From IMG/VR virus record IMGVR_UViG_3300040856_003054, positions 1 to 64,000 of that record: a stretch of DNA of 64,000 bases. One strand, 5' to 3'. The notes under the pieces were generated by a model that searched no databases, was not told where the DNA came from, and worked only from the letters and a program-made list of their open reading frames with translations. The stretch is from a virus. This document shows positions 14,961 to 23,024 of the stretch, one piece after another. The translations under genes were made by a program, and so were the position numbers. The stretch's first letter is position 1. Each line of letters starts with the position of its first letter.

Positions 14961-14975
14961 TTCTTTTTTATTTAT
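14961..14975 (-). promoter_or_regulatory. late promoter CTAAATAAATA (minus strand)
   Basis: The plus strand reads tatttatttag, giving ctaaataaata on the minus strand, about 70 nt before the gp48 start. Confidence 0.45.
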
Positions 14976-14979
14976 TTAG

Positions 14980-15363
14980 TTAGGGTTTCTTCAAGAACCT
15001 GGCATATGGAACAGAACGTAAGTAGTCAATCTCATTGTTCTTTATAATATGCAATGGTCCTGCTACCTCTTGCCATGTATAATTTCTTACAGTTCCCCAG
15101 TGAAAGTTTAATCCTTTAAATCCCCATCTTTGAATATCAATACATGCAATCAATGGGTGAACATCAAAAGTGATTCCTGGTGTCTTTGCAAGATATATGA
15201 AGGTATAATATTTTCCAACGTCTGGTATGAATTCAGTTTCACGAAACACATCTAAAATTTCCATCATGATAGAATCTGGATCAGTAAGACCTCTGACTCT
15301 TCTTTTAAGTTGATTCACTCTTGATGAAGAAGATCTAATATCCTTACCAAAACCTTCTGCCAT
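14980..15363 (-). CDS. conserved structural-region protein, 127 aa
   Basis: MAEGFGKDIRSSSSRVNQLKRRV..., then GKYYTFIYLAKTPGITFDVHPLI and WGFKGLNFHWGTVRNYTWQEV. The sequence looks like a myovirus head/tail accessory protein conserved next to gp4, but I cannot name it. Overlaps the gp4 stop by 1 nt, so it is co-expressed with gp4, gp48 and gp53. Confidence 0.7.
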   Translation of the reverse strand: MAEGFGKDIRSSSSRVNQLKRRVRGLTDPDSIMMEILDVFRETEFIPDVGKYYTFIYLAKTPGITFDVHPLIACIDIQRWGFKGLNFHWGTVRNYTWQEVAGPLHIIKNNEIDYLRSVPYARFLKKP

Positions 15364-15815
15364 TATTTGATACCTAATTCAGATTCGGTTATCACACGAA
15401 AACCTATCATGCGGTCGTCACACCATTCTTGAATTGATTTCCATTTTGCTTGATTCACCATATAAGTTTTCATTTCATTTAGGTATGTTTGTTTTCTTTT
15501 GTTTCCTTTTACTGGAGGTATAGTTTGTTTTTTTGGTTTTATTTCTATAATATATTTTCTTACTTTATTATCATTTTCCAATACCTCAATAATAAAATCT
15601 GGAAAATATCTACAAACTTTATTTTTCACTGGATTGAAATATGGAACAAAAAATTCCTCCGAACCATATCTCAATACACTCGGTGTTCTATCACACCATC
15701 TCATAAACTTTAATTCCCAAGAACTTCTGTATACTATATTTCGCGGATTTCCAATATATTTTTCTGGATTTTGTGGATGGAAAAACCCTTGATGATACTT
15801 TGAATCACGCGGCAT
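15363..15815 (-). CDS. 4: head completion protein gp4
   Basis: 150 residues from ATG 15815 (GGGAG upstream), matching T4 gp4 (150). Motifs: YRSSWELKFMRWCD, RYGSEEFFVPYFNP, YFPDFIIEV, IIEIKPKKQT, an endonuclease-like PD...ExK core (PDFIIEV...EIKPK). gp4 is required to finish DNA-filled heads before tail joining. First gene of the minus-strand unit, divergent from gp54. Confidence 0.9.
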   Translation of the reverse strand: MPRDSKYHQGFFHPQNPEKYIGNPRNIVYRSSWELKFMRWCDRTPSVLRYGSEEFFVPYFNPVKNKVCRYFPDFIIEVLENDNKVRKYIIEIKPKKQTIPPVKGNKRKQTYLNEMKTYMVNQAKWKSIQEWCDDRMIGFRVITESELGIK

Positions 15816-15866
15816 TTTTTTCTCCCATATCCTTACTACATAATATATAAGCAAAAATATTTATAA

Positions 15867-16685
15867 ATGGCAGGTCCATCTCCAAATACGCTTTCGGTTA
15901 GTGAACTTAAGAGTAGAGTTTTAAACCTCGCTCAAACTTCAGTATACCTTGTAAAATTAGGACCTTCTCCTGGGTTGCCGTCTTTCGGTGATTTTAGAGG
16001 AGTTACTAGTGGAGATATTTCCAATCTGGAACTTTTGTGCTCAGAAACAAATCTTCCGGGTTCATCATTAGCAACTCATGATGTAACCAATGATTATCCT
16101 GGAGTAACTGAAAAGTTTGCCTATAGGAGAATATATGATGACACTATTGATTTTACTTTTTATGTAGATAGTGAATACAAAGTAATTGAATATCTAGATA
16201 CTTGGATTAATTATATTACTGGACAAGGAAGCACATTTAGTACCACAGAATATGTTGATAGAACTCGTTATTATAGGATGAATTATCCTAGAAGTTATAA
16301 GACAGACAATCTCTATATCACAAAATTTGAGAAGGATAATAAAAATTCAATGACTTATCAGTTTATTGGTGCATTTCCTATAAACATAATTTCATCTCCT
16401 ATATCATATGAAGCAAGTGGTATTTTAAAATGCACAGTTTCATTTTCCTATATGAGATATGTTAGAACTAGATCTATTACATCAAATCCGACATTATTAC
16501 AAAATCCAAATTCTCCTGGAAATCCCAATATTCCTTTTTTAAATACTCTTTCAGAAAGAAATACAATAACCAACCAATCTACCTCATCTGATGAAATAGT
16601 TGACTATTCTGTATTTCAACCACAAAGAGTTGAAGCTGGACTTCCCTATGTTGGTAGAAACATTGGACCAATTGCTCCATTTTAG
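15867..16685 (+). CDS. 54: baseplate tail-tube initiator gp54
   Basis: 272 residues (T4 gp54 320). Tube-like fold signature LELLCSETNLPGSS (about residues 50-63), then YRRIYDDTIDFTFYVDSEY and INIISSPISYEASGILKCTVSFSYMRY, shared with gp19 tube proteins. Starts tube polymerisation on gp48. Divergent from gp4 across a 51-nt AT-rich spacer. Confidence 0.88.
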   Translation: MAGPSPNTLSVSELKSRVLNLAQTSVYLVKLGPSPGLPSFGDFRGVTSGDISNLELLCSETNLPGSSLATHDVTNDYPGVTEKFAYRRIYDDTIDFTFYVDSEYKVIEYLDTWINYITGQGSTFSTTEYVDRTRYYRMNYPRSYKTDNLYITKFEKDNKNSMTYQFIGAFPINIISSPISYEASGILKCTVSFSYMRYVRTRSITSNPTLLQNPNSPGNPNIPFLNTLSERNTITNQSTSSDEIVDYSVFQPQRVEAGLPYVGRNIGPIAPF

Positions 16686-16727
16686 ATACTAAAATAAATA
16701 ATAATACTGAAACTTCTATAGGACATT

Positions 16728-17447
16728 ATGCCTTTACCAACTATTGCGACTCCGACTTATGAACTTGAGTTGCCTTCATCTGGACAAACGATTAAGTATA
16801 GACCTTTCCTAGTAAAAGAGGAAAAACTTTTAGTTCTTGCGTTGGAAAGTGAAAGTACAAAAGATATATCCAACGCAATTAAAACTGTACTAAAAAATTG
16901 TATTCAAACAAAAGGTATTAAAGTTGAAACACTTCCTACTTTTGATATTGAATATCTATTCTTAAATATTCGCGGCAAATCCGTTGGAGAAGAAATAGAA
17001 GTTAATATTATTGCACCTGATGATAGTGAAACGACCATTCCTGTAAAAATTAATATTGATGATATAAAAGTTCAGACGAAAGAAAATCATAGTAAACAAA
17101 TTAAACTAGATGATCATTTAATGATGGAAATGAAATATCCATCACTTGAGCAATTTATCAAGAGTAATTTTGACTTTTCTGGTGATTCTGGATTGGATCA
17201 ATCTTTCGAATTGATTGCTACATGTATTGACAAAATTTATAATGAAGAGGAAGTTTGGACAACTGCCGATTGTACAAAAAAAGAAATAATAGAATTTTTG
17301 GAGCAGATGAATAGTTTGCAGTTTAAACAAATAGAGCATTTTTTTGAAACAATGCCAAAACTTTCTCATGAAGTCGAACTTACAAATCCAAAAACTAAAG
17401 TAAAAAGTAATGTAGTTTTGGAGGGATTATCCAGTTTTTTCGGATAG
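16728..17447 (+). CDS. 26: baseplate hub subunit gp26
   Basis: 239 residues (T4 gp26 208). Highly typical start MPLPTIATPTYELELPSSGQ followed by KYRPFLVKEEKLLVLA and DIEYLFLNIRGKSVGE. Hub assembly protein. An ATAAATA-type late promoter lies upstream (16693-16699). Followed 2 nt later by the gp51-like gene. Confidence 0.9.
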   Translation: MPLPTIATPTYELELPSSGQTIKYRPFLVKEEKLLVLALESESTKDISNAIKTVLKNCIQTKGIKVETLPTFDIEYLFLNIRGKSVGEEIEVNIIAPDDSETTIPVKINIDDIKVQTKENHSKQIKLDDHLMMEMKYPSLEQFIKSNFDFSGDSGLDQSFELIATCIDKIYNEEEVWTTADCTKKEIIEFLEQMNSLQFKQIEHFFETMPKLSHEVELTNPKTKVKSNVVLEGLSSFFG

Positions 17448-17449
17448 GT

Positions 17450-17623
17450 ATGGTCCATATGGACCTTGAGAGTTTTTATAAAATTAATTTTGCTTTGATG
17501 CAGTTCCATAAATATTCATTAACAGAGATTGAAAATATGATACCTTGGGAGAGAGATGTTTATGTTTCTCTACTTCAGCAACATTTAGAAGAAGAAAAAT
17601 TAAAACAACAGCAAAATGGATGA
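17450..17623 (+). CDS. 51: baseplate hub assembly protein gp51 (short)
   Basis: 57 residues, shorter than T4 gp51 (249) but matching the short cyanophage form: MDLESFYKINFALMQFHKYSLTEIENMIPWERDVYVSLL. Starts 2 nt after gp26 and overlaps the next gene by 8 nt. In T4, gp51 acts catalytically in hub assembly. The same helix pattern ends many tail-assembly chaperones, so a chaperone for the following tape-measure-like genes is an alternative. Confidence 0.75.
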   Translation: MVHMDLESFYKINFALMQFHKYSLTEIENMIPWERDVYVSLLQQHLEEEKLKQQQNG

Positions 17624-19709
17624 TAAAGGAACAAATACTACCGAAGAAAAAAATGCTCCTTCTTCAGGAGGAGCATTGGTTGTTGTTCCTAAAAACAGAG
17701 ATGATTTTGTAGAGGAAGAAATAAATTCACAAATTCTTTCAATCATTGGGTTGGAAGATATATTTGATCTTACCTATGAAGAATATGCAACTCTTTTGAA
17801 AGAGGCTGCAGTTAGAGGTAGAATGTCAAGTAGTCAAATGACTACTGAGTCAATTGAACTAGTTACAAACGAACTTAAAAGAGTAAGAGGAAAAACGGGA
17901 AGATTTAAAGTTAAAAGAGGAAAGATTAGCATCGATAAGGTGATGAATCGTAGAACACCATCACCACAAAGAATTCTTCCACAGAACTTGACTCCACCTG
18001 ATGAAGAGAAAGAAAACAAAAAAGTTAAAAAGTTTTTGATGGGAAATCTTCTTGATAGATTATCTCTTGTTGCAAATTCTTTAGATAATATTAATAGGAC
18101 ACTTCAACAACAGCTTGGTATAGAAAAGAAAGTTTCTGAAGAGGAAAGAAAATCAGAATCAAAATCAAAAAAAGCACAGAGAGAGAGTGAAATAGAAAAG
18201 AAAGATAAAAAGAGATCCGATGAAGGAATCAAAAAACTTAAAGGTCCAGTAACTGGATTTTTTGATACTATCAAAAGATATTTTGGAAATATCCTTGCAG
18301 GATCCATTGTTGTTGGTTTAGTTAATTGGTTTCAAAATCCTGCCAATAAAGGTGCGATTGATAATTTTGGAAATTTTATAACTGATAATGCACCATTAAT
18401 TTTGGGTGGTATACTTGCACTTGCACTACTACCAGTTGCTTCTACTTTGATTGGATTTACTGGAAGTATTCTTGGTGGAATTGGAATGCTTACAAAAGCT
18501 ATAGGTGGTCTAGGTGGATTACTATTAAAAATACCTGGCCTTGGAGCAGCTGCCACTGCCGTTGCTCCTGCAGCCGCAGCAATTGGAATAAGTGCAGTTG
18601 GTGCGGTTGGCACTGCTTTACTTATGAAAGCAACTTATGATGCCATTCGTGGAGAAATAGCTGGTGGTGGAGATTTTGCTAAAGTTGATGAACAACTTAG
18701 AAATAAACTTGCTGGTTATGGAATAACAGAAACTGGAATGGCTTTTAAAAAAGGCAGTAGAAAACAGCAAAAATTATCAGCATCTCAGCAAAAAGTTTAT
18801 GAAGAAATTCAAGGAAAAAGAGATGCTTTGAGAAAGCTAAAGGAAGAAAGAGATTCTGAATTGGCAAAACATTATACTCAAAGATCTCCAAGATCTGCTA
18901 GAGTATTAACTCAAAAGGGTAAAGAAATAAAAAGAAAATACGATCAAAAAGCATTGGAGTTATTCGGACAAGAACAACCACAAGTTCAACCACAAACACC
19001 AGCAGTTTCTGATTATGTAAGTCCTTTTGCTGGAGCAAGGGATAGAGAAATGCTAAAGGCAAGTAAAATAACTGGAAATGCTCCAATAACTGTTGGTGAA
19101 AGAGCAGGATATAGTGCCTCTAGAGGAAGAGTGCATAGAGGAAGAGACATCGCTGCACCATCAGGTACAGGTTTAACAGTTCCTTCAGAATCTGTAATTA
19201 CTGATAAGGGAACCGAGGGAACATATGGAAATTATGTTGTATTTAAAGACGCTAACGGAGTGGAACATTTTTATGGTCATATGATAGAACCATCTCCACT
19301 TAGTATTGGTGACAGTGTAACTCCTGGAGATATTATTGGTAGAGTTGGATCTACAGGACGAAGCACAGGATCACATCTTCATTGGGAAGTATCACGTGTA
19401 ATGGGTGAAGTTGGAAGACCAAGAGAAAATGTTATAGATCCAATAGAAGTTGGATTTTCTGCACAGACACCTTTCACTGGTAAAGTTGAAGCAGCACAAC
19501 TTGCAAAGACATCTCCATCAATTCCTACAATATCTTCTCCAACGGGCAGGAGTGGAATAGGTGGATTTGTTCCTGTACCTATTGGGGGTCAACAGCAAGT
19601 TACGAGTGCTTCTTCTGCATCTCAACCATCAATTCCTGCTTTTTCTCCAGAAGATCCTAATAATACAAATATTATGACAATAAAGGCAATTTATAATTTG
19701 GTAGGATAG
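17616..19709 (+). CDS. tape-measure-like hub protein with M23 peptidase domain
   Basis: 697 residues. N-terminal DIFDLTYEEYATLLKEAAVRGR and basic GKTGRFKVKRGKI, coiled coil about 140-205 (Lys/Glu-rich), a long hydrophobic Gly/Ala region about 225-345, a second coil about 380-440, then an M23 (LytM) endopeptidase domain about 495-615 with HxxxD (H507, D511) and HLH (H587, H589). Pro/Gln-rich linkers flank it. Occupies the gp27-gp29 region, so a tape-measure/hub role is inferred; M23 would cut peptidoglycan cross-links during DNA entry. Confidence 0.78.
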   Translation: MDDKGTNTTEEKNAPSSGGALVVVPKNRDDFVEEEINSQILSIIGLEDIFDLTYEEYATLLKEAAVRGRMSSSQMTTESIELVTNELKRVRGKTGRFKVKRGKISIDKVMNRRTPSPQRILPQNLTPPDEEKENKKVKKFLMGNLLDRLSLVANSLDNINRTLQQQLGIEKKVSEEERKSESKSKKAQRESEIEKKDKKRSDEGIKKLKGPVTGFFDTIKRYFGNILAGSIVVGLVNWFQNPANKGAIDNFGNFITDNAPLILGGILALALLPVASTLIGFTGSILGGIGMLTKAIGGLGGLLLKIPGLGAAATAVAPAAAAIGISAVGAVGTALLMKATYDAIRGEIAGGGDFAKVDEQLRNKLAGYGITETGMAFKKGSRKQQKLSASQQKVYEEIQGKRDALRKLKEERDSELAKHYTQRSPRSARVLTQKGKEIKRKYDQKALELFGQEQPQVQPQTPAVSDYVSPFAGARDREMLKASKITGNAPITVGERAGYSASRGRVHRGRDIAAPSGTGLTVPSESVITDKGTEGTYGNYVVFKDANGVEHFYGHMIEPSPLSIGDSVTPGDIIGRVGSTGRSTGSHLHWEVSRVMGEVGRPRENVIDPIEVGFSAQTPFTGKVEAAQLAKTSPSIPTISSPTGRSGIGGFVPVPIGGQQQVTSASSASQPSIPAFSPEDPNNTNIMTIKAIYNLVG

Positions 19710-19710
19710 T

Positions 19711-21438
19711 ATGTTACCTTTACTCGCTGGCGCTGCATCTAAACTACTATTACCTTCTGTAAAGAAGAAAAAGTCCGGTGCAGAAGTAGCTTCTGCAATA
19801 ACTAAACGACAATCTAAACAAAGTGATGGTGAAAATGGTTCTACTACAAAACCTTCAACATTAATAAAAACTATATCTACTACCAAACTACTTGATCTTA
19901 AGATTCCAGATTCTAGAGAAAATGCAACTGTTAGAGGTGAAAAAAGTGATGGTGATTTTGAACTTATTGATGATGTTTTGGATAAAATAGATGATATTCT
20001 TTCTAGCATTAAAAGGACTATAATCAGCACTAATAAATTTAAAAAAGATAAACTCTCAAAGGAAAATCAGGAAAAGAAAAGGACACAAAAGAGAGAAAGA
20101 GAGTCACAACTTGAAAGAAAACCTAGAACTTTTGGATTAGGAAAACTAAAACCAAAAGTTCCTGACATACCATTTTTGGATAGAATCTCTCAATTTTTTG
20201 GAGCAATATTGATAGGATCTCTTGTTTCATTTCTGATTAACAAATATGAGGAAATAGTTTCTTTCGTAACTAATATTTTTGAGAAAATAAAATTATTTTT
20301 TGATTCATTAAAACCTATTTTTAATCCTATTTGGGATGGACTTAAATGGATTGTTGGTGAAGGTGCAAAATTGATTGCTAAAATTATAGGTGTTCCTTCT
20401 ATAGATGCTGATAAAAATACTATTCTTCAAAATCTTAGTGAAATTACAAAGAGTATTCCTATAATAGGTAATTTGTTCAAAGGAATTGAAGATATTGTTA
20501 AGGGTCTTGGATTTGGTGGAACTCCTGGTCAACTTCCAGGACAACCTGGTGGGCTTCCTACTGCTAGTGGTGATCTATTTGAGATAATTGCTGGTGGGGA
20601 AGGTGGATATAACTCTGTAAACAGAGGAAATGCTGGAGATACTCCAGGTGGTGCTCAATCAGTTTTTGGAAAACCTTTAACTGAAATGACAGTTGGAGAA
20701 GTTAGAAGAGCTCAAAAATCTAGAAGAGTTTTTGCAGTTGGTAAGTATCAAATCATTCCTGATACCATGGATGGTTTTGTAAGAGTAATGAAAATCTCCG
20801 ATTCTGATAAGTTTGATGCAACCACTCAAGAAAAATTCAAGGAGTATGTAATTAACTATAAAAGACCTGCAGTTGGTAGATATATTCGTGGTGAATCTTC
20901 TAACAGAGCATTAGCTGCTCAAGAATTAGCAAGAGAGTTTGCTTCTGTTGGACTTGCTTTTCCTGAGGCAGGTAGAGTTAGAGGCGAATCTAGATATTCT
21001 GGATCTGCGGGTAATCGTGCATCAATATCTCCAGAAAGAGTTGAGGCTGCCTTAGATATCGCTAGATCTGGTAAAGGAGTTTCCACTCCCATTTCTCCTT
21101 CCACTCCTGCTTCTCTTCTACCATCAACACAACCTCCTTCGGTTTCCTCGCAACCAACACCACCAACTTCACAATCTATTCCTTTATCTTCACTTCAACA
21201 AGTTGCTTCAAAATCAAAAAATCAGGATATGATAATCTCAATATCCAATCAAGCAGACTATGAAGTTCCTGGTGGTGCTCAAAAAAATTCTATTATACCA
21301 TTACCAATTAATACACAAACTTCTGTTCCTATGATGGGTGGATCATCATCATTAATTCCTATAGGTTTAAGTAAAGCAGATGCATTAAATAGTTACTACA
21401 GAGCCCAACTTATGGGATTCTTATACAAGCAAGGTTAA
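19711..21438 (+). CDS. tape-measure-like hub protein with lysozyme-like domain
   Basis: 575 residues; same architecture as its neighbour but a different enzyme. Basic coiled N-terminus (about 90-145), hydrophobic helices 150-230, then a lysozyme-like domain about 290-440: GGEGGYNSVNRGNAGD with the probable catalytic Glu, MTVGEVRRAQ, FAVGKYQIIPDTM. Gly/Pro/Ser linker and a C-terminus ending YYRAQLMGFLYKQG. The shared segment (FFGxILxGSLV vs YFGNILAGSIV) suggests duplication. Overlaps gp27 by 1 nt. Placement suggests a gp28/gp29 equivalent. Confidence 0.75.
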   Translation: MLPLLAGAASKLLLPSVKKKKSGAEVASAITKRQSKQSDGENGSTTKPSTLIKTISTTKLLDLKIPDSRENATVRGEKSDGDFELIDDVLDKIDDILSSIKRTIISTNKFKKDKLSKENQEKKRTQKRERESQLERKPRTFGLGKLKPKVPDIPFLDRISQFFGAILIGSLVSFLINKYEEIVSFVTNIFEKIKLFFDSLKPIFNPIWDGLKWIVGEGAKLIAKIIGVPSIDADKNTILQNLSEITKSIPIIGNLFKGIEDIVKGLGFGGTPGQLPGQPGGLPTASGDLFEIIAGGEGGYNSVNRGNAGDTPGGAQSVFGKPLTEMTVGEVRRAQKSRRVFAVGKYQIIPDTMDGFVRVMKISDSDKFDATTQEKFKEYVINYKRPAVGRYIRGESSNRALAAQELAREFASVGLAFPEAGRVRGESRYSGSAGNRASISPERVEAALDIARSGKGVSTPISPSTPASLLPSTQPPSVSSQPTPPTSQSIPLSSLQQVASKSKNQDMIISISNQADYEVPGGAQKNSIIPLPINTQTSVPMMGGSSSLIPIGLSKADALNSYYRAQLMGFLYKQG

Positions 21439-22802
21439 TGGCAGATAACTCAGCAGCACTCTCTGGTAATATTACTAGGTTTCAAATCTACCAAGCAAAG
21501 AATGGTGGAGATTCTATCGACATGTCTACTGGCACTGTTGAGTTAAATTACTATGAGAGTGTTCTATCAAACTCCGTATCTGCTAGTGTTACGATTGTAG
21601 AAACAGGACTTACTGATAAAAGAATTGGTGGTGAAGTAAAACCAAGAGGAATTATAGATACTCTTCCTATTCGTGGTGGAGAACAAGTTATTCTTGAATT
21701 TGAAGATGCACAAACCACACCAAACAAGTTATCATTTAAAGCAGAGAAGTCATTCTATGTAAATCGTGTTCGTGGAATTGATCCAGGGACTCAGAAAGAT
21801 GTTTATTCGATTGATTTATGTACTCGTGAGTTTATTGTGAATGAACAAACAAGAGTTGTAAAAAGATATGATGGAAAGATATCTGATAGTATTGGAAAAT
21901 TACTTACAGATAAAATAGGATTGAACGTAGAAAAAGATGTTAATATTGATGTGAGTGCAGTAGATTATAATTTTATTGGTAATGATAGAAAACCTTTTTA
22001 TGTTTGTACATGGTTAGCATCAAAATCAATTCCTGAGTTAAGTGTTGATGGTAAAAATAGTATAGGTGGAGCTGCTGGATATTTCTTTTTTGAAAATTAC
22101 AATGGATTTCAGTTTAGATCTTTAGATAAACTATTAGACGAAAAAGGTAGAACTGGAATCAAGAAGTACATATACACTGGTAATCCAGATAAACCTCAAG
22201 AATATGATGGTAAAATCCTTTCAGTAAATATTGAAAGAGATATTGATTTGCAACAAAATCTAACACTAGGAACATATGCAAATCGTAGTTTGTTTTTTGA
22301 CTTTGCAGGAATGAAATATGTTGTGAGAGATTACAACATTGATGAAAACCAGAAAGATAGAATCAAAAATGCAGGTTCTCAGGATATTACTTGGGTTGCA
22401 GAGGACTTCAGAAAAGGTCCATCTAGGTTGATGAATCATATTTTAGATGTAGGTGTTCTTCCTCCAGGAGCAACTCCAGAAGAACAGTTAAATCATTGGA
22501 AGCAGAATAAAGAAAAACCAACATATGATGCTGCTAATACAATGGTTCAGTCCATCATGAGATATAATCAGTTGTTCACAATCAAGACAAATATTATAAT
22601 ACCTGGAGATTTTAGTTTAAGAGCGGGCGATTTAATTCATTGCGACTTTCCAGAACTGACTATTGACCAAAATACAGAAACCAACAAGCAATCTGGCGGT
22701 ATATATATGATAGCAAGTTTGTGTCATCGTATTACACCTGGAAAAACCTATACTAGTTTGGCACTCGTTAGAGACACCTTCGGAAGAAAACCGTTTAAGT
22801 AG
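21438..22802 (+). CDS. 27: baseplate hub subunit gp27
   Basis: 454 residues (T4 gp27 391). Features: ITRFQIYQAKNGGDSIDMSTG, LNYYESVLSNSVSASVTIVETG, RGGEQVILEFED, FYVNRVRGID, and the C-terminal RAGDLIHCDFPEL...GGIYMIASLCHRITPGKTYTSLALVRD. gp27 forms the trimeric torus holding the gp5 spike. Confidence 0.9.
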   Translation: MADNSAALSGNITRFQIYQAKNGGDSIDMSTGTVELNYYESVLSNSVSASVTIVETGLTDKRIGGEVKPRGIIDTLPIRGGEQVILEFEDAQTTPNKLSFKAEKSFYVNRVRGIDPGTQKDVYSIDLCTREFIVNEQTRVVKRYDGKISDSIGKLLTDKIGLNVEKDVNIDVSAVDYNFIGNDRKPFYVCTWLASKSIPELSVDGKNSIGGAAGYFFFENYNGFQFRSLDKLLDEKGRTGIKKYIYTGNPDKPQEYDGKILSVNIERDIDLQQNLTLGTYANRSLFFDFAGMKYVVRDYNIDENQKDRIKNAGSQDITWVAEDFRKGPSRLMNHILDVGVLPPGATPEEQLNHWKQNKEKPTYDAANTMVQSIMRYNQLFTIKTNIIIPGDFSLRAGDLIHCDFPELTIDQNTETNKQSGGIYMIASLCHRITPGKTYTSLALVRDTFGRKPFK

Positions 22803-22806
22803 TAAC

Positions 22807-23022
22807 ATGGAAAGAAGTATTCAACAGCACATTAATAATAATAAAGATGCATTGGACAATCCAGAACTTTCCTCACAACGTCGTCGTCATCTAGAGGGAG
22901 AACTTGATTCATTGGAAAAGTATCAAGCAAACCATCCAGATGTGGATCATGATCCAACTCCTTTAGAGTTATTTTGTGACGAAAATCCTGGTGCTTCGGA
23001 ATGTAAAATATATGAAGATTAA
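22807..23022 (+). CDS. CP12-like small protein in the baseplate cluster
   Basis: 71 residues. C-terminal PLELFCDENPGASECKIYED closely resembles the C-terminal Cys-loop of CP12 (pattern LExFCxxNPxxxECRxYxD), which binds GAPDH. The middle (RRRHLEGELDSLEKYQANHPD) loosely recalls the CP12 helical core but lacks the AWD motif and the N-terminal Cys pair. Between gp27 and gp5, 4 nt and 2 nt from its neighbours. Could be a CP12 mimic of Calvin-cycle enzymes or a baseplate component that converged on the motif. Confidence 0.65.
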   Translation: MERSIQQHINNNKDALDNPELSSQRRRHLEGELDSLEKYQANHPDVDHDPTPLELFCDENPGASECKIYED

Positions 23023-23024
23023 TA

